Below, one piece after another: positions 37,701-46,742 of a DNA stretch of 64,000 nucleotides. Position 1 is the stretch's first letter, and every line of letters begins with the position of its first letter. Location of the stretch: assembly GCA_947179485.1 (NCBI GenBank), contig OX359245.1, positions 7,545,001-7,609,000 of the forward strand, read 5' to 3'. The notes beneath the pieces are model-generated. The model ran no database searches. It was not told the origin of the DNA and worked only from the letters and a program-made list of their open reading frames with translations. The position numbers and the translations under genes were made by a program. The stretch comes from Allacma fusca (taxonomy: Eukaryota > Arthropoda > Collembola > Symphypleona > Sminthuridae).

Positions 37701-39220
37701 GTCTCTCTGGAAGCTAAAGGTTGACTGGGATGAAGCTCTTCCCGCGGAGATGACTCAATACTGGAATGCTTTTCGGAACGACCTCCTTCTTAGCACAAAG
37801 ATACGGATCCCAAGATGCATCACATGTATAGATGAATTGTCCCACGAACTTCATGGTTTTAGTGACGCGTCAGAGTTGGCGTATGCTGGGGTGATTTACT
37901 TGCGCACTGTGAGTACAACAGGAGCAGTTACCGTTCGACTGATCGCTGCAAAATCAAAGGTAGCTCCCTTGAACAAAATTTCACTGCCACGGCTGGAACT
38001 TTGCGGAGCCGAACTCCTTGCTAATTTGATGTATGTCATCCAGAATGCTCTGCCTGTTGAGATTTTTTAGGTTTATGGTTGGACAGATTCGACCATTGTG
38101 AAGTATTGGTTAATGTCACCACCGCATCGCTGGAAAACCTATGTTGCCAATCGGGTCACTACAATTACCAAAGTCATGCCACCTAGCTGCTGGAGTCACA
38201 TTAAGGGTGATTTGAACCCTGCTGATCTGCCCACACGAGGAATTTCAGCTGAAGACTTAGAGCACCACCAACTGTGGTGGCAGCCTCCGTTTCTGCAGAA
38301 AGGCAACATTCCGAAGGTTTCGTCCCATGATAATCCAGAGTCAATGGACGTAGCAATACAGGAAGAAAAATGTACCGTTGTGAGCCATGTAAATGTCAAA
38401 TACGACACATCAATGGTCACCAAGTACTCTTCACTTGGTAAACTCCAACGTCATTCCAGTTGGTTCCTCCGGTTTTGGAAGTTTCTCCAATTAAAAAACA
38501 AAGATGAGATTCAAAAAGGTCCTCTCACTGTTAGAGAGTTACAGACTACTCTAACTCTGTGGGTCAGAGCGGCTCAACGTACAATATTTGCTGAGGAAGT
38601 CCTAGCGGTGCAAAATAAGATGCCTCTTTCTCGGTCCTCGAAACTACTTACTCTCAGCCCGATGTTAGACGACAACGGACTCCTCAGGGTGGGCGGAAGA
38701 ATTGACAGAGCTCCGTTGACTTTCGACGAACGTCATCCCGTGATGTTACCAAATGCTCATCACATCACTCGGCTAATTATTGAAAACCTTCATAGGTCAC
38801 TTAAGCACGCAGGATGTCAACTCGTCTTGTACCATCTCCAAAAGAAGTACTGGATCATTCGCGGAAAGTCGCTGGTTCGAAAATTAATAAACCAATGTAA
38901 GGTTTGTGTGCTTCATAAGGCAGAAACTATGAGCCAAGTAATGGGTAATTTGCCACAGCACCGTGTCACCCCCAGCCGTCCATTCAGTCATGTAGGTATT
39001 GACTACGCTGGTCCAGTTCTGCTTCGTTCCTGGAAGGGGAGAAAATCTAAACCTTTAAAGGCGTACATTGCCCTATTCATTTGCTGTAGTACCAAGGCTA
39101 TTCATATGGAGTTGGTTTCTGACATGACTTCCGAAACCTTCATTCAGGCGCTGCACAGATTCACTGCACGAAGAGGCCGTCCCACACATATTTACAGGGA
39201 TTGTGGGACGAATTTTATAG
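34771..39220 (+). CDS. gag-pol: BEL/Pao gag-pol polyprotein, upstream part (interrupted)
   Basis: This encodes the capsid and enzymes for cytoplasmic particle assembly, reverse transcription and integration. The main frame is open from 34858 to 38070. Better N-terminal sequence lies in another frame from about 34771, so a frameshift near 34860-34900 is likely. In order it has a DUF1759-type gag with LPKFSGKLDDW (about residue 95), two zinc knuckles CX2CX4HX4C near residues 300 and 333, an aspartic protease with LLDLGSQ at residue 412 (Leu where Ser/Thr is usual), reverse transcriptase with FYMDD near 825, and RNase H. An in-frame TAG at 38068-38070 interrupts RNase H, and the same frame resumes at once with VYGWTDSTIV. 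Integrase follows, with its zinc-binding region and the first Asp (GIDYAGP). The frame is cut at RDCGTNF by the LINE insertion and continues at 44186. Confidence 0.92.
38068..38070 (+). other. In-frame TAG in BEL pol
   Basis: A single TAG separates ...PVEIF from VYGWTDST in RNase H, with no frame change on either side. It is most simply an inactivating point mutation. Confidence 0.85.
39207..39220. repeat. Target-site duplication of the LINE, left copy
   Basis: GACGAATTTTATAG is repeated at 44172-44185. Both copies belong to the BEL integrase reading frame, so removal of the LINE and one copy would leave the frame continuous. Confidence 0.95.
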
Positions 39221-39238
39221 ATAGATAGATAGATAGAT
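39221..39238 (-). repeat. ATAG tetranucleotide 3' tail of the LINE
   Basis: Four to five ATAG units lie at the junction with the target duplication, whose last bases (TATAG) match the repeat. Tails of short tandem repeats are known in several non-LTR clades. Confidence 0.85.
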
Positions 39239-39471
39239 ATTTATTAGTCGATTTGGCCTCAGCCCTTACAACTTCGCGTTTACATTTTCGTTCCAATTTG
39301 ATTATTACATTTTTGGTTTTAAAAGTTCTTGAGATTTTAAAAGAAAAATTATTATTTTGTCAATATTATTGTTTAGTATTCAATGTATATGTAGTAAGTA
39401 AAATATTAAAATTAGTAAATGTGTTCAGTTAAGGTAAATAGTTTTAGTACATTTCATGATTCCCTCTTATT

Positions 39472-42400
39472 TTAAGTATTTCGAACTTCCACTGCTTCTA
39501 TCCAGAAGGAATACAATTTCGTCAGCAGATCAGTTACATTAGGATTGTTGAATATTAAAATTATGTAGTTATCTCTGGACATGGATGTATCCAAGCGTAT
39601 CTCTGGAATATGTTTCAGTCTACAATTTTCAAATTTTTTGCACTCGATAATAATGTGGAAACAGTCTTCTATTATATCCTTGCAGTGGTTACATGTCGTT
39701 TTTCGTTCTTTGTCTTTGCCTTTCCACTTGGTCCATATACCGTTTAAGTTGGTTACTTTGTTATTTGTCCATATTCTTGGTTTGTCGAATCTAAAATTCT
39801 GTATGAATTTAGTGAGGGACCAGCTTCTTTTCCATTCATAGAATTTCTCGGGGAATGCGTGGGTTTTGAGTGTCACGTATGAGGGGGATTCAGTCATTAG
39901 CATGTCTTTTACGTCTTCGTTTAGTAATTCCTGGTCTATTTTGTTGTGTAACGCCGCTCCATGTTTGATTAGATATGTGTAGTTGAGATTGTCAAATTCT
40001 TCTCCCATGTTGTATTTTCTGAATAAATCCCGCCATTGTGTGTACATATTGAAGTTTGGGCACTGGTTTTCATCTCTCCTGATGTATTTAAAACAATCTT
40101 TTGCTTCCTCTGTGGAGGCTTCGGCGAGGAATGTGTTGAGAATTGTTATGAGTATTCCCTTCATGATGTGGGACTTAATTGGTTTGCAGCCAGTCTCGAG
40201 TCTTAGCACGTGTCCGGGAGTTAGGTTCGAGGCTCCAAGTATTTTTCTCAGGAATTTAGTTTGTAGTTTTTCCATGTTGTCCAGGAACTTCATTCCCCAT
40301 ATTGGGAATCCATACAGGGGAATTGTTTCCACTAGAGTGGTGAACAGCCTCAGTATAATTTTGATGTCTTGCACTTTAGCAGCCCTGAGAGTATTTAGTA
40401 GGACATTTGTTGCTGCTTCTGTTTTGTTCATGATATTGACTTGGTGTAGTTTAAAGTGGCCCTTTCGGTGGAATTCTACTCCTAGGTATCTGTAGTTGTT
40501 CACTATTTCTATCTTAGTTCCATCGTAATAAAAGTCATGCTTACACAAATGTCTTCCTCTTCCGAACACTACTACTTTTGTCTTGTCCATGTTTACAGTC
40601 AAGTCGTTATTTTTGAAGAATTTGGTCAAGATTTTGATTTGTGTTTGAAGGTCTTGTGGAGAATCAGCCATTAGAACAATATCGTCTGCGTAAAGTAAAA
40701 TACGGATCTCAGTTGCGAAAAGCTTGGCTCCTTTGACGTTTGAGTTTTTGAGTAGTATGGTGATCTCGTCCAAGTATAAGGTGAATAGAGTTGGGCTGAG
40801 TGTTTCTCCCTGCAGTACGCCGTTAAGGATTTTTAGCGTCTGTGTGTATCCATCTGCTGTTTGTATTTTCGCCTTCGCATTTCTGTAAATTTCTTGTATC
40901 TTGTGAATCATGTACTTCTCAACTCCTATCGTTGCAAGCCTTTCCCATAGTTTCTTGCGGTTAATTGAATCAAAAGCTTTGGATAAATCCACAAAGAGGC
41001 AGTACAATTTTGATTTCTGAATTATGCTCTTTTGAACCAGTGTGTTTAGTGTGATTAAGTGGTCGCTGCAGCTTCGATTTTTTCTATACGCCGCCTGCAG
41101 GCTAGACAAAGCGTTGTTCCTCCAGATCCAAGTTTGGAGTCGGTTGGCTAAAAGTATGGTGAATAGTTTCAAGATAGTGTTGACAAGCGATATAGGGCGA
41201 TAATTCTGTGGCAAGCTTTTGTCTCCTTTTTTGTATATAGGGGCGATAATTATTTCGCTCCATTCATCTGGAATTTTGTTAAGCAGATTATAATTAAGAC
41301 AGTCTTGTAGGGACGGTTTGATTTCGTCTGGCAGGTATTTCCAAATTTCATTCGGGACGCCGTCCGGACCTGGGCTCTTGTTATTTCCAAGTTTCTTCAG
41401 CGCTGCATCTAGTTCGCTCAAGGTGAAGAGGTGTGTTTCAGAAGGGTCTTTACTAGATGCGTTCGTGTTGTCTTTCTCCCCATCAAAGAGTGCTTTGAAA
41501 TGTTTTCCCCAGGTATCGTTGTTTATATGGTTGTTGCTACTGCTACCTCTTTTGCTTTGTCGAAAGGAATTCAAGTTTTTCCAGAATTCTGACGAATTTT
41601 TGCTTGTGTGTATTTTATCTCTCATTTGGTCGTAATGTTTTTGTTTTGAAGTGATGCACATCTTCTTATACTTATCCCGGGCTTCAGTGTACAGTTTTAT
41701 GTTTGCGGAGTTTTTATCTCTACGTAGTTTCTTTAGAGTCTTGTTACATGTATGTTTAAGGGTTTTACATTCTTCATTAAACCATATCGGTGAATTTGTT
41801 TTTCTATTTGCTATAGTTTTTACTGTTTTCATCCCGGAGTTTTGTGCATATATGTAGAGGGTATTAGTCAGTTTGTTTATGTCTCCGTTTGTTTCTGCTC
41901 TGATTATTTTGTTGTCTCTGCGTAGTTGATTTTGGTATTCATATTTTGCTTCTGGCTTCCATGTGATTCTTTTAGTTTTGATCGCTTCCACTCTGGTATC
42001 TAATTGATGATGCCTTTCTATTACGACGGGAAAGTGGTCGGATTCGTGAGCGGGAATGATTTTGAGATCTTTGATTGACTCTGCGGCGGTGTGATCTGCA
42101 ATGCATAGATCTATTACTGATGAGCCTTGTGGACCTTGAAATGTGGCGTTACCCTCTTGATCTCCTTCTGTTCTCCCGTTAATTACGTGCATTTGTTGGT
42201 TCGCAATGATTCGTTTTAATTTTCTGCCTCTTGAATTAGTGGTCTTGTCTGCTGTTTGCCTTGCACCCTTTATGTATTTATTTAATGAGCCCATGTTGTA
42301 ATTGTCTTCTCCTATTCTCGCGTTCAGGTCCCCCATTATGATAGTGTTAAATGTATGCATTTCAGTAAATAATATTTCCATGTTTTCCTCATGTTCGCGT

Positions 42401-42804
42401 GATGGTGGGTAATATGCAAAGATCATGGTGAGTTTTGGTTCTTCATGTGCAATTAAAGTAATGCTGTTTTTGGAGATTTGGGTTGTAGTGATTTTATTCT
42501 TTAAGTGGTCGAGAATTCCTATCAACATGCCTCCGCTTGCTCTCCCTTTCTTATTGCTATGGTTAGGTAAAACCGTAGTGCATTCGTAGTCAGGTAATAA
42601 TAGTTTTGGTATATGATTATCATATGTCCACGTCTCACATAGGCAGAAAATATCAGGCTTTTCGTTTTTAATTGTATTGATTTTCAGAGAAGTGTTTTTT
42701 GTTAGTCCATTTGTGTTCCAAAAAATGATTTTATTGATTAGGTTGTTTGTTTGTTGCTTAGTTTTGTTTTTATTTTTCTCCGCGGGAGTAGGGTTGTCGG
42801 GTTG
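39472..42804 (-). CDS. LINE ORF2: endonuclease and reverse transcriptase
   Basis: ORF2 nicks target DNA and primes cDNA synthesis in the nucleus. The frame is open for 1110 codons from just after the ORF1 stop to TAA/TAG at 39472. The endonuclease starts WNTNGL about 20 codons in, with PDIFCLCETW and later MGDLNARIG. RT blocks follow: SPGPDGVPNEIWKYLP, NYRPISLVNT, LFVDLSKAFDS, GVLQGETLSPTLF and the catalytic LLYADDIVLM. Near the C-terminus is CNHCKDIIEDCFHIIIEC, a CCHC-type finger. The first AUG in frame is at 42528, inside the endonuclease, so an AUG start would delete the domain's first strand. The frame has no internal stop and looks intact. Confidence 0.93.
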   Translation of the reverse strand, partial: QPDNPTPAEKNKNKTKQQTNNLINKIIFWNTNGLTKNTSLKINTIKNEKPDIFCLCETWTYDNHIPKLLLPDYECTTVLPNHSNKKGRASGGMLIGILDHLKNKITTTQISKNSITLIAHEEPKLTMIFAYYPPSREHEENMEILFTEMHTFNTIIMGDLNARIGEDNYNMGSLNKYIKGARQTADKTTNSRGRKLKRIIANQQMHVINGRTEGDQEGNATFQGPQGSSVIDLCIADHTAAESIKDLKIIPAHESDHFPVVIERHHQLDTRVEAIKTKRITWKPEAKYEYQNQLRRDNKIIRAETNGDINKLTNTLYIYAQNSGMKTVKTIANRKTNSPIWFNEECKTLKHTCNKTLKKLRRDKNSANIKLYTEARDKYKKMCITSKQKHYDQMRDKIHTSKNSSEFWKNLNSFRQSKRGSSSNNHINNDTWGKHFKALFDGEKDNTNASSKDPSETHLFTLSELDAALKKLGNNKSPGPDGVPNEIWKYLPDEIKPSLQDCLNYNLLNKIPDEWSEIIIAPIYKKGDKSLPQNYRPISLVNTILKLFTILLANRLQTWIWRNNALSSLQAAYRKNRSCSDHLITLNTLVQKSIIQKSKLYCLFVDLSKAFDSINRKKLWERLATIGVEKYMIHKIQEIYRNAKAKIQTADGYTQTLKILNGVLQGETLSPTLFTLYLDEITILLKNSNVKGAKLFATEIRILLYADDIVLMADSPQDLQTQIKILTKFFKNNDLTVNMDKTKVVVFGRGRHLCKHDFYYDGTKIEIVNNYRYLGVEFHRKGHFKLHQVNIMNKTEAATNVLLNTLRAAKVQDIKIILRLFTTLVETIPLYGFPIWGMKFLDNMEKLQTKFLRKILGASNLTPGHVLRLETGCKPIKSHIMKGILITILNTFLAEASTEEAKDCFKYIRRDENQCPNFNMYTQWRDLFRKYNMGEEFDNLNYTYLIKHGAALHNKIDQELLNEDVKDMLMTESPSYVTLKTHAFPEKFYEWKRSWSLTKFIQNFRFDKPRIWTNNKVTNLNGIWTKWKGKDKERKTTCNHCKDIIEDCFHIIIECKKFENCRLKHIPEIRLDTSMSRDNYIILIFNNPNVTDLLTKLYSFWIEAVEVRNT

Positions 42805-42807
42805 TCA
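42805..42807 (-). promoter_or_regulatory. Candidate readthrough stop between ORF1 and ORF2
   Basis: On the minus strand the context is ACA CAA UGA CAA CCC. UGA ends ORF1, and the next codon is already in the ORF2 frame. An AUG overlaps the stop (AUGA) but leads only to a short frame ending at UAA, so restart at it would not make ORF2. No long stem-loop downstream is obvious by eye. Confidence 0.6.
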
Positions 42808-43641
42808 TTGTGTCGACCGGTTTGCGCTTTCATTTTGGGTTGGTTGATTTGTTCCTGTTACTTGCCTTTTCTTCATTTCTGTTTCACGGTTTATTTTGGC
42901 TTTCTCTGCGTCTGCTCTGTTTAGGTCTGGTGATATGTAGACATGTATATTTTTTGTTCTCAAGATGTTGCGCTTGGTTAGTACAGTTTCTCGTTCGTAA
43001 AGTCTTCCGAAGCTCACTTTTATGGCTCTGGGTTGTCCTAGTTTGCCTGTCTTGATTCTATAAGCATTATCGATGAATATGTCATCAATTTCCATAGCGT
43101 CCCTCAGAAACCGGTTCATATTTTCTTGAAGTCTTGCTTTCGTCTCCGCTTCTTGCTCCGGGAGTCCATAAAATACTAGATTGTTTTTTCTGCTAAGCCT
43201 ATCTATTCTTGTTTCCGTGATTTCAGCTTTCTTTCTGAGATCGTAGTTTTCTTCCTGAAGGGTTTTTACTTTTGCCTTTAATGAGAATGTTTCTTGCTCC
43301 AGGTCGTCTGTTCTTGCTTCTATTTCCTCAATTCTCCCTGTAAACGCCTCCTTGAATTCTGTGATCGTCTTTGTAATGCTTATTGTATGTGCTGTTTGAG
43401 TTGCTGTGATTCTGTCTTCCATGTCTTTCAAGAGTTTTGCAATTTGTGTTATGTCACCTTGCTCCTGTCTGTTCTCCATTGTGTGTTGATGTCTTGCTTT
43501 CTTTTGTCCCACTGTTTCTGGCTCGATTTCTGATTTACGCTTACTAGTGCCCTCTATGTTGGGAGTTTCTACATAGTTGTCTTCTGTGTCTGAGTAGCCG
43601 AGCTCCATAGTACTTTTTTTTGGAGAGTGACCAACAGGCAT
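42805..43641 (-). CDS. LINE ORF1: coiled-coil RNA-binding protein
   Basis: This 278-residue protein probably coats element RNA as a chaperone. Residues about 75-155 are Glu/Lys-rich with heptad-like spacing and should form a coiled coil. Then NNLVFYGLPEQEAE begins a segment, up to about residue 255, that resembles the RRM-like domain of L1-type ORF1 proteins. The tail is basic and Gln/Asn/Thr-rich. The start used is at 43641 (MPVGHSPKKST); no upstream alternative is clearly better. It ends in UGA at 42805-42807, directly followed in the same frame by ORF2. No zinc knuckles are visible. Confidence 0.88.
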   Translation of the reverse strand: MPVGHSPKKSTMELGYSDTEDNYVETPNIEGTSKRKSEIEPETVGQKKARHQHTMENRQEQGDITQIAKLLKDMEDRITATQTAHTISITKTITEFKEAFTGRIEEIEARTDDLEQETFSLKAKVKTLQEENYDLRKKAEITETRIDRLSRKNNLVFYGLPEQEAETKARLQENMNRFLRDAMEIDDIFIDNAYRIKTGKLGQPRAIKVSFGRLYERETVLTKRNILRTKNIHVYISPDLNRADAEKAKINRETEMKKRQVTGTNQPTQNESANRSTQ

Positions 43642-44171
43642 GCCAAGTGATTCTAGTGGGTCAAGGTTGAATAATTATTAGTACCGTATCCTCTATTACT
43701 TTTGTGTCTCTGATTCAGCAGGTAGTTGGGTCTATTTATTTGTTTGTGTACAAAGGTACTTATCTGTATGTGCTGCCTGGCCAGCTATGGTCTATGCTTT
43801 GCAGTTTCTCAGCGTTGCATTTGTTTATCTAGCTGCCAGGCTGATAATCATGAGTCTGTCCTGTGTGTTCTTGGGTAGCTTCCCTGCTGTGCTTGATTAT
43901 CTATGGTCTTTTCCAATTCTGGATACTCGCACAGTTAACACACAGTTCAAACAAATTGATTCTTGACACAAAGATGTTTTTCGCAATAAACTGCGTTAAA
44001 TCTGGTCTCACTTTATGATTTCTCTTCCTTTGAGATCACCAGGTTTTTGCTCGTTGTTTCGTGTAATTCACACTTATGGGTCTGAATTTTTTGTCGGGAA
44101 ATTCTCGAAATTGTTTCAGAGGTTTTTAAGACACGTCCTTCCCTTGTCGTTTCAAAAATCTGTCTCCAATT
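43642..44171 (-). other. 5' untranslated leader of the LINE
   Basis: These 530 bp lie between the target duplication and the ORF1 start. Internal promoters are usual in this position, but no motif is certain. Confidence 0.6.
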
Positions 44172-44185
44172 GACGAATTTTATAG
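44172..44185. repeat. Target-site duplication of the LINE, right copy
   Basis: A perfect copy of 39207-39220. Confidence 0.95.
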
Positions 44186-44880
44186 GAGCCAATCGAGAAC
44201 TGAAGGAATTTCTTCAGTTTGTGAAAACTCAGGAGCACAACGATCGTGTGTCCCGTGACTTGGCAGATAAAGGAATCCAGTGGTCCTTTAATCCACCTGG
44301 TGCACCTCACATGGGAGGTCTCTGGGAGGCAGGTGTCAAATCTGCCAAGTTTCACCTGCGTAGATGCCTCGGGGACACGTCTCTCACATTCGAAGAATAT
44401 TGCACGTTGTTATGTGAGGTTGAAGCATGCCTAAACTCTAGGCCCCTTACTCCATCAAGTCCCGATCCGACTGATCTTCTTCCGATAAGCCCAGGACATT
44501 TTCTTATTGGAGCTCCGTTGGAAGCCATTCCTGAGCCCGACCTGTGTGAGCTGAAGGTCAGCCACTTATCTAGATGGCAGCATGTCCAGCAAATGTCTCA
44601 ACATTTCTGGAATCGCTGGTCTCAAGAGTATTTACGTCAACTCCAGCGTCGACCGAAGTGGAATGTTGAGCATCCCAATTTAAAGATAGGCGATCTGGTG
44701 GTCATTGCGGACGAGAGATATCCTCCACGCCAGTGGAAGATGGCAAGGGTGCTAGAAGTACACCCTGGGAGCGACGGAAGGGTCAGGGTCGCTACTGTGA
44801 AGACCGCAGATGGAGAATTAACACGCCCTGTAGTGAAGCTCTGCAAATTACCAGTGGGAGAGGAAGTGGAATCGCGTTGA
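44172..44880 (+). CDS. gag-pol: BEL/Pao gag-pol, integrase C-terminal part
   Basis: This is the downstream continuation of the polyprotein cut by the LINE. It opens with the repeated target duplication, then GANRELKEFLQF. WEAGVKSAKFH supplies the third catalytic residue (Glu) of the DDE integrase. LKIGDLVVIADERYPPRQWKM and the following region are the C-terminal domain typical of BEL/Pao integrase (DUF5641-like). The frame ends at TGA 44878-44880, about 100 bp before the 3' LTR. No stop or frameshift is seen inside this part. Confidence 0.92.
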
Positions 44881-44982
44881 ATTAACAGTTACCAGTGTTA
44901 ATGACATTTGTGTTGTTTTTATTTGTTTGTATTTTAGCATGGTTTTGAAATTAATTAATCATACTTAATTTGGTGGCCAGAA

Positions 44983-45404
44983 TGTTGAGTTAAGCATTCT
45001 CTATAGACGTAGGTTATATGTACACGCTTGGAATTACATATTCTGTGTGGAAGCGATGTAATGTTACATAAGGTTATGATATCTTCCAGCGCCCCTCGGC
45101 AGATCCGTCTGCTCATGAATCATGTACATAGGTCGCGGAGGAAGAACCAGTGTGGAGAATCGTTCGTGGTGTAAGCATCATTGTTGCTGGTTCTTGTTAC
45201 ATTAATCGAGTGTAACCAATCTTGTCAGTTACAGGAGTTTTTACAATAAAGTTAAAATAAATAATTGTGTGTTGTATCCCTTTAGTCCTTAATCAACGTA
45301 GGACTAATTGTAAGACAGTACAGCCATCAACGTAACTTTAGTGCTACAGGCACACATGCATATTCACACGCAACTGCTTTTACAGCCGAAAGGTCCAGCT
45401 TGGT
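44983..45404 (+). repeat. 3' LTR of the BEL/Pao element, left piece
   Basis: It begins TGTTGAGTTAAGC right after GGTGGCCAGAA. It matches the 5' LTR up to CCAGCTTGGT and is then broken by the Ty3/gypsy-like insertion. The remaining 31 bases are at 55242-55272. Confidence 0.95.
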
Positions 45405-46719
45405 TGATACGCTCTTTTTAGCGTAGAAATAAGTATTTGATACGTACATAATAACGTAAGATTTTATGTAATGGTAGTAATGAGAATAGGATGTTAGAAT
45501 GGACGTAGGAATGAGTACATGTGAATAGCACGCAAATAAACTTGCTGACCGTTGGCTTTAATAAAAATGTCCAGAGTTGGAAAAGTTCTTCTCTGTGTGT
45601 GTAGAAATTACCCTTTGGCTCCTCTCAGTCCGAGCGGATGAGAAGAGGAGGGAAATCTCTCCATGCGTAGGACGTATATATATACAAGTTATTAGTGCGT
45701 AATAAGCTTGAGACCATTGTATTTTAGAGTGTAAGACATTTTCCCAGGGAGAACAACTTTTGATTTCAAAGCATGTTAGTACATAAGTGTAGCCATAGTT
45801 ACGGTCTTATAACCATAGGGTTAGGAGGAAGTTGTTTTGTAAATAAGGGAGACAAAGTAATTTTGTTCCGGAGCTCATAAGATTTTACGAGGGTGAGGGT
45901 TATAAAAACTCCTTCCTAAGTACTGGGATCTGTCTCGGACAATGGGTTACGATAAGACCTAAGATTAAGAAAGTAATTGAAACTGATATTGCTTATGTAT
46001 GTATTGCCATGTGTTTAAATGCAAAGCAATCTCGAACCGGCGCCAGGCTGGCGGGGTTGGAACTTGGTTTCGGCCAGATGGTCCGGTCATAAAATTTATC
46101 CACTTAACTTCTGGATTTTGGGAGTGCGGTAGCAGCCGAGTATAAATACCCCAGGAAAATCTTACAGATTCACAGTCGATCTGAACACGCCGATCCGAAA
46201 CGCTGTCCTCTTGGACTCTCTCCCTCTTCGTATAGCACTCGGGTTTCGGTTCTCTCCCTTTTTACTCCCATTTTATCAAAAATACTCTGGCTCTCAGAAT
46301 CGAGTAGTTTTTCTGAAAGATAGCCTTTACTCTCAGAAGAGGAAGGATTTTACCACAGCTCTTCAGGCTGGTGGATTGTATTTCGAGAAATTTTGAGAAA
46401 ACATTTAGAATTTTGATAGGAATTCTGGGAAACCTTTTGGGCAACCCTTTGATAACTTGTAATAGGAATTACGCTTGAACTTTTATAACTTTATTATCTT
46501 TGTATTTAGATTTAGAGAAGGTCTTCTTTGAATTAATATTTATAATCAGAATTAAATCTTAGTGTTAATTTATATTTTAGAAAATCAAACAAAGATATTA
46601 TTAAGTTCCATTTTTGTATTTGTCTAAAGTTAAATAAAATCTCTTCGACATTTGAGGAACCAAAAGTAAACTTGAGGGAATTATAGTACGTTATTTCCAC
46701 TCAACTCAGACCCCTAACA
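45405..46719 (+). repeat. 5' LTR of the Ty3/gypsy-like element
   Basis: The LTR begins TGATACGC and ends CCCCTAACA. A TATA box TATAAATA is at 46141-46148, with a TTCACAGTC initiator-like sequence about 30 bases on, and AATAAA at 46633-46638. It lacks 30 bp present in the 3' LTR near 54434-54463. A 61-codon frame at 46211 (repeated at 54729) lies inside R/U5 and is not a supported gene. Confidence 0.95.
46141..46148 (+). promoter_or_regulatory. TATA box in the Ty3/gypsy-like LTR
   Basis: TATAAATA sits about 30 bp before a plausible initiator. The same box is at 54659-54666 in the 3' LTR. Confidence 0.75.
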
Positions 46720-46723
46720 AATT

Positions 46724-46742
46724 TGGTGGAGGTGCGGGGTAT
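46724..46742 (+). promoter_or_regulatory. Primer-binding site, tRNA-Ala type
   Basis: TGGTGGAGGTGCGGGGTAT, four bases after the LTR, is complementary to the CCA-ending 3' terminus of a tRNA-Ala with a GGGGGTGTAGC-type acceptor, judged from memory of animal tRNA-Ala sequences. Confidence 0.7.

Larger units (their letters stand above)
39221..44171 (-). mobile_element. Non-LTR retrotransposon (LINE), reverse orientation, apparently full length
   Basis: The element is 4951 bp and reads on the minus strand. It has a 14-bp target duplication (39207-39220, 44172-44185). Its 3' end carries a TATC tetranucleotide tail, seen as (ATAG)n at 39221-39238, instead of poly(A). A 5' leader of about 530 bp (43642-44171) precedes ORF1 and ORF2. 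An APE-type endonuclease, RT and a C-terminal CCHC motif are all present. I cannot assign a clade by eye; a CR1/L2- or Tx1-like placement is possible. Confidence 0.95.

Noticed and set aside
39581-41857. Plus-strand frames opposite the LINE (up to 170 codons)
   Set aside because: They are shadows of ORF2 on the other strand, with no domain of their own.
46211-46396. 61-codon frame present in both LTRs (also 54729-54914)
   Set aside because: It is duplicated only because LTRs are duplicated, and it lies just after the predicted transcription start without further support.
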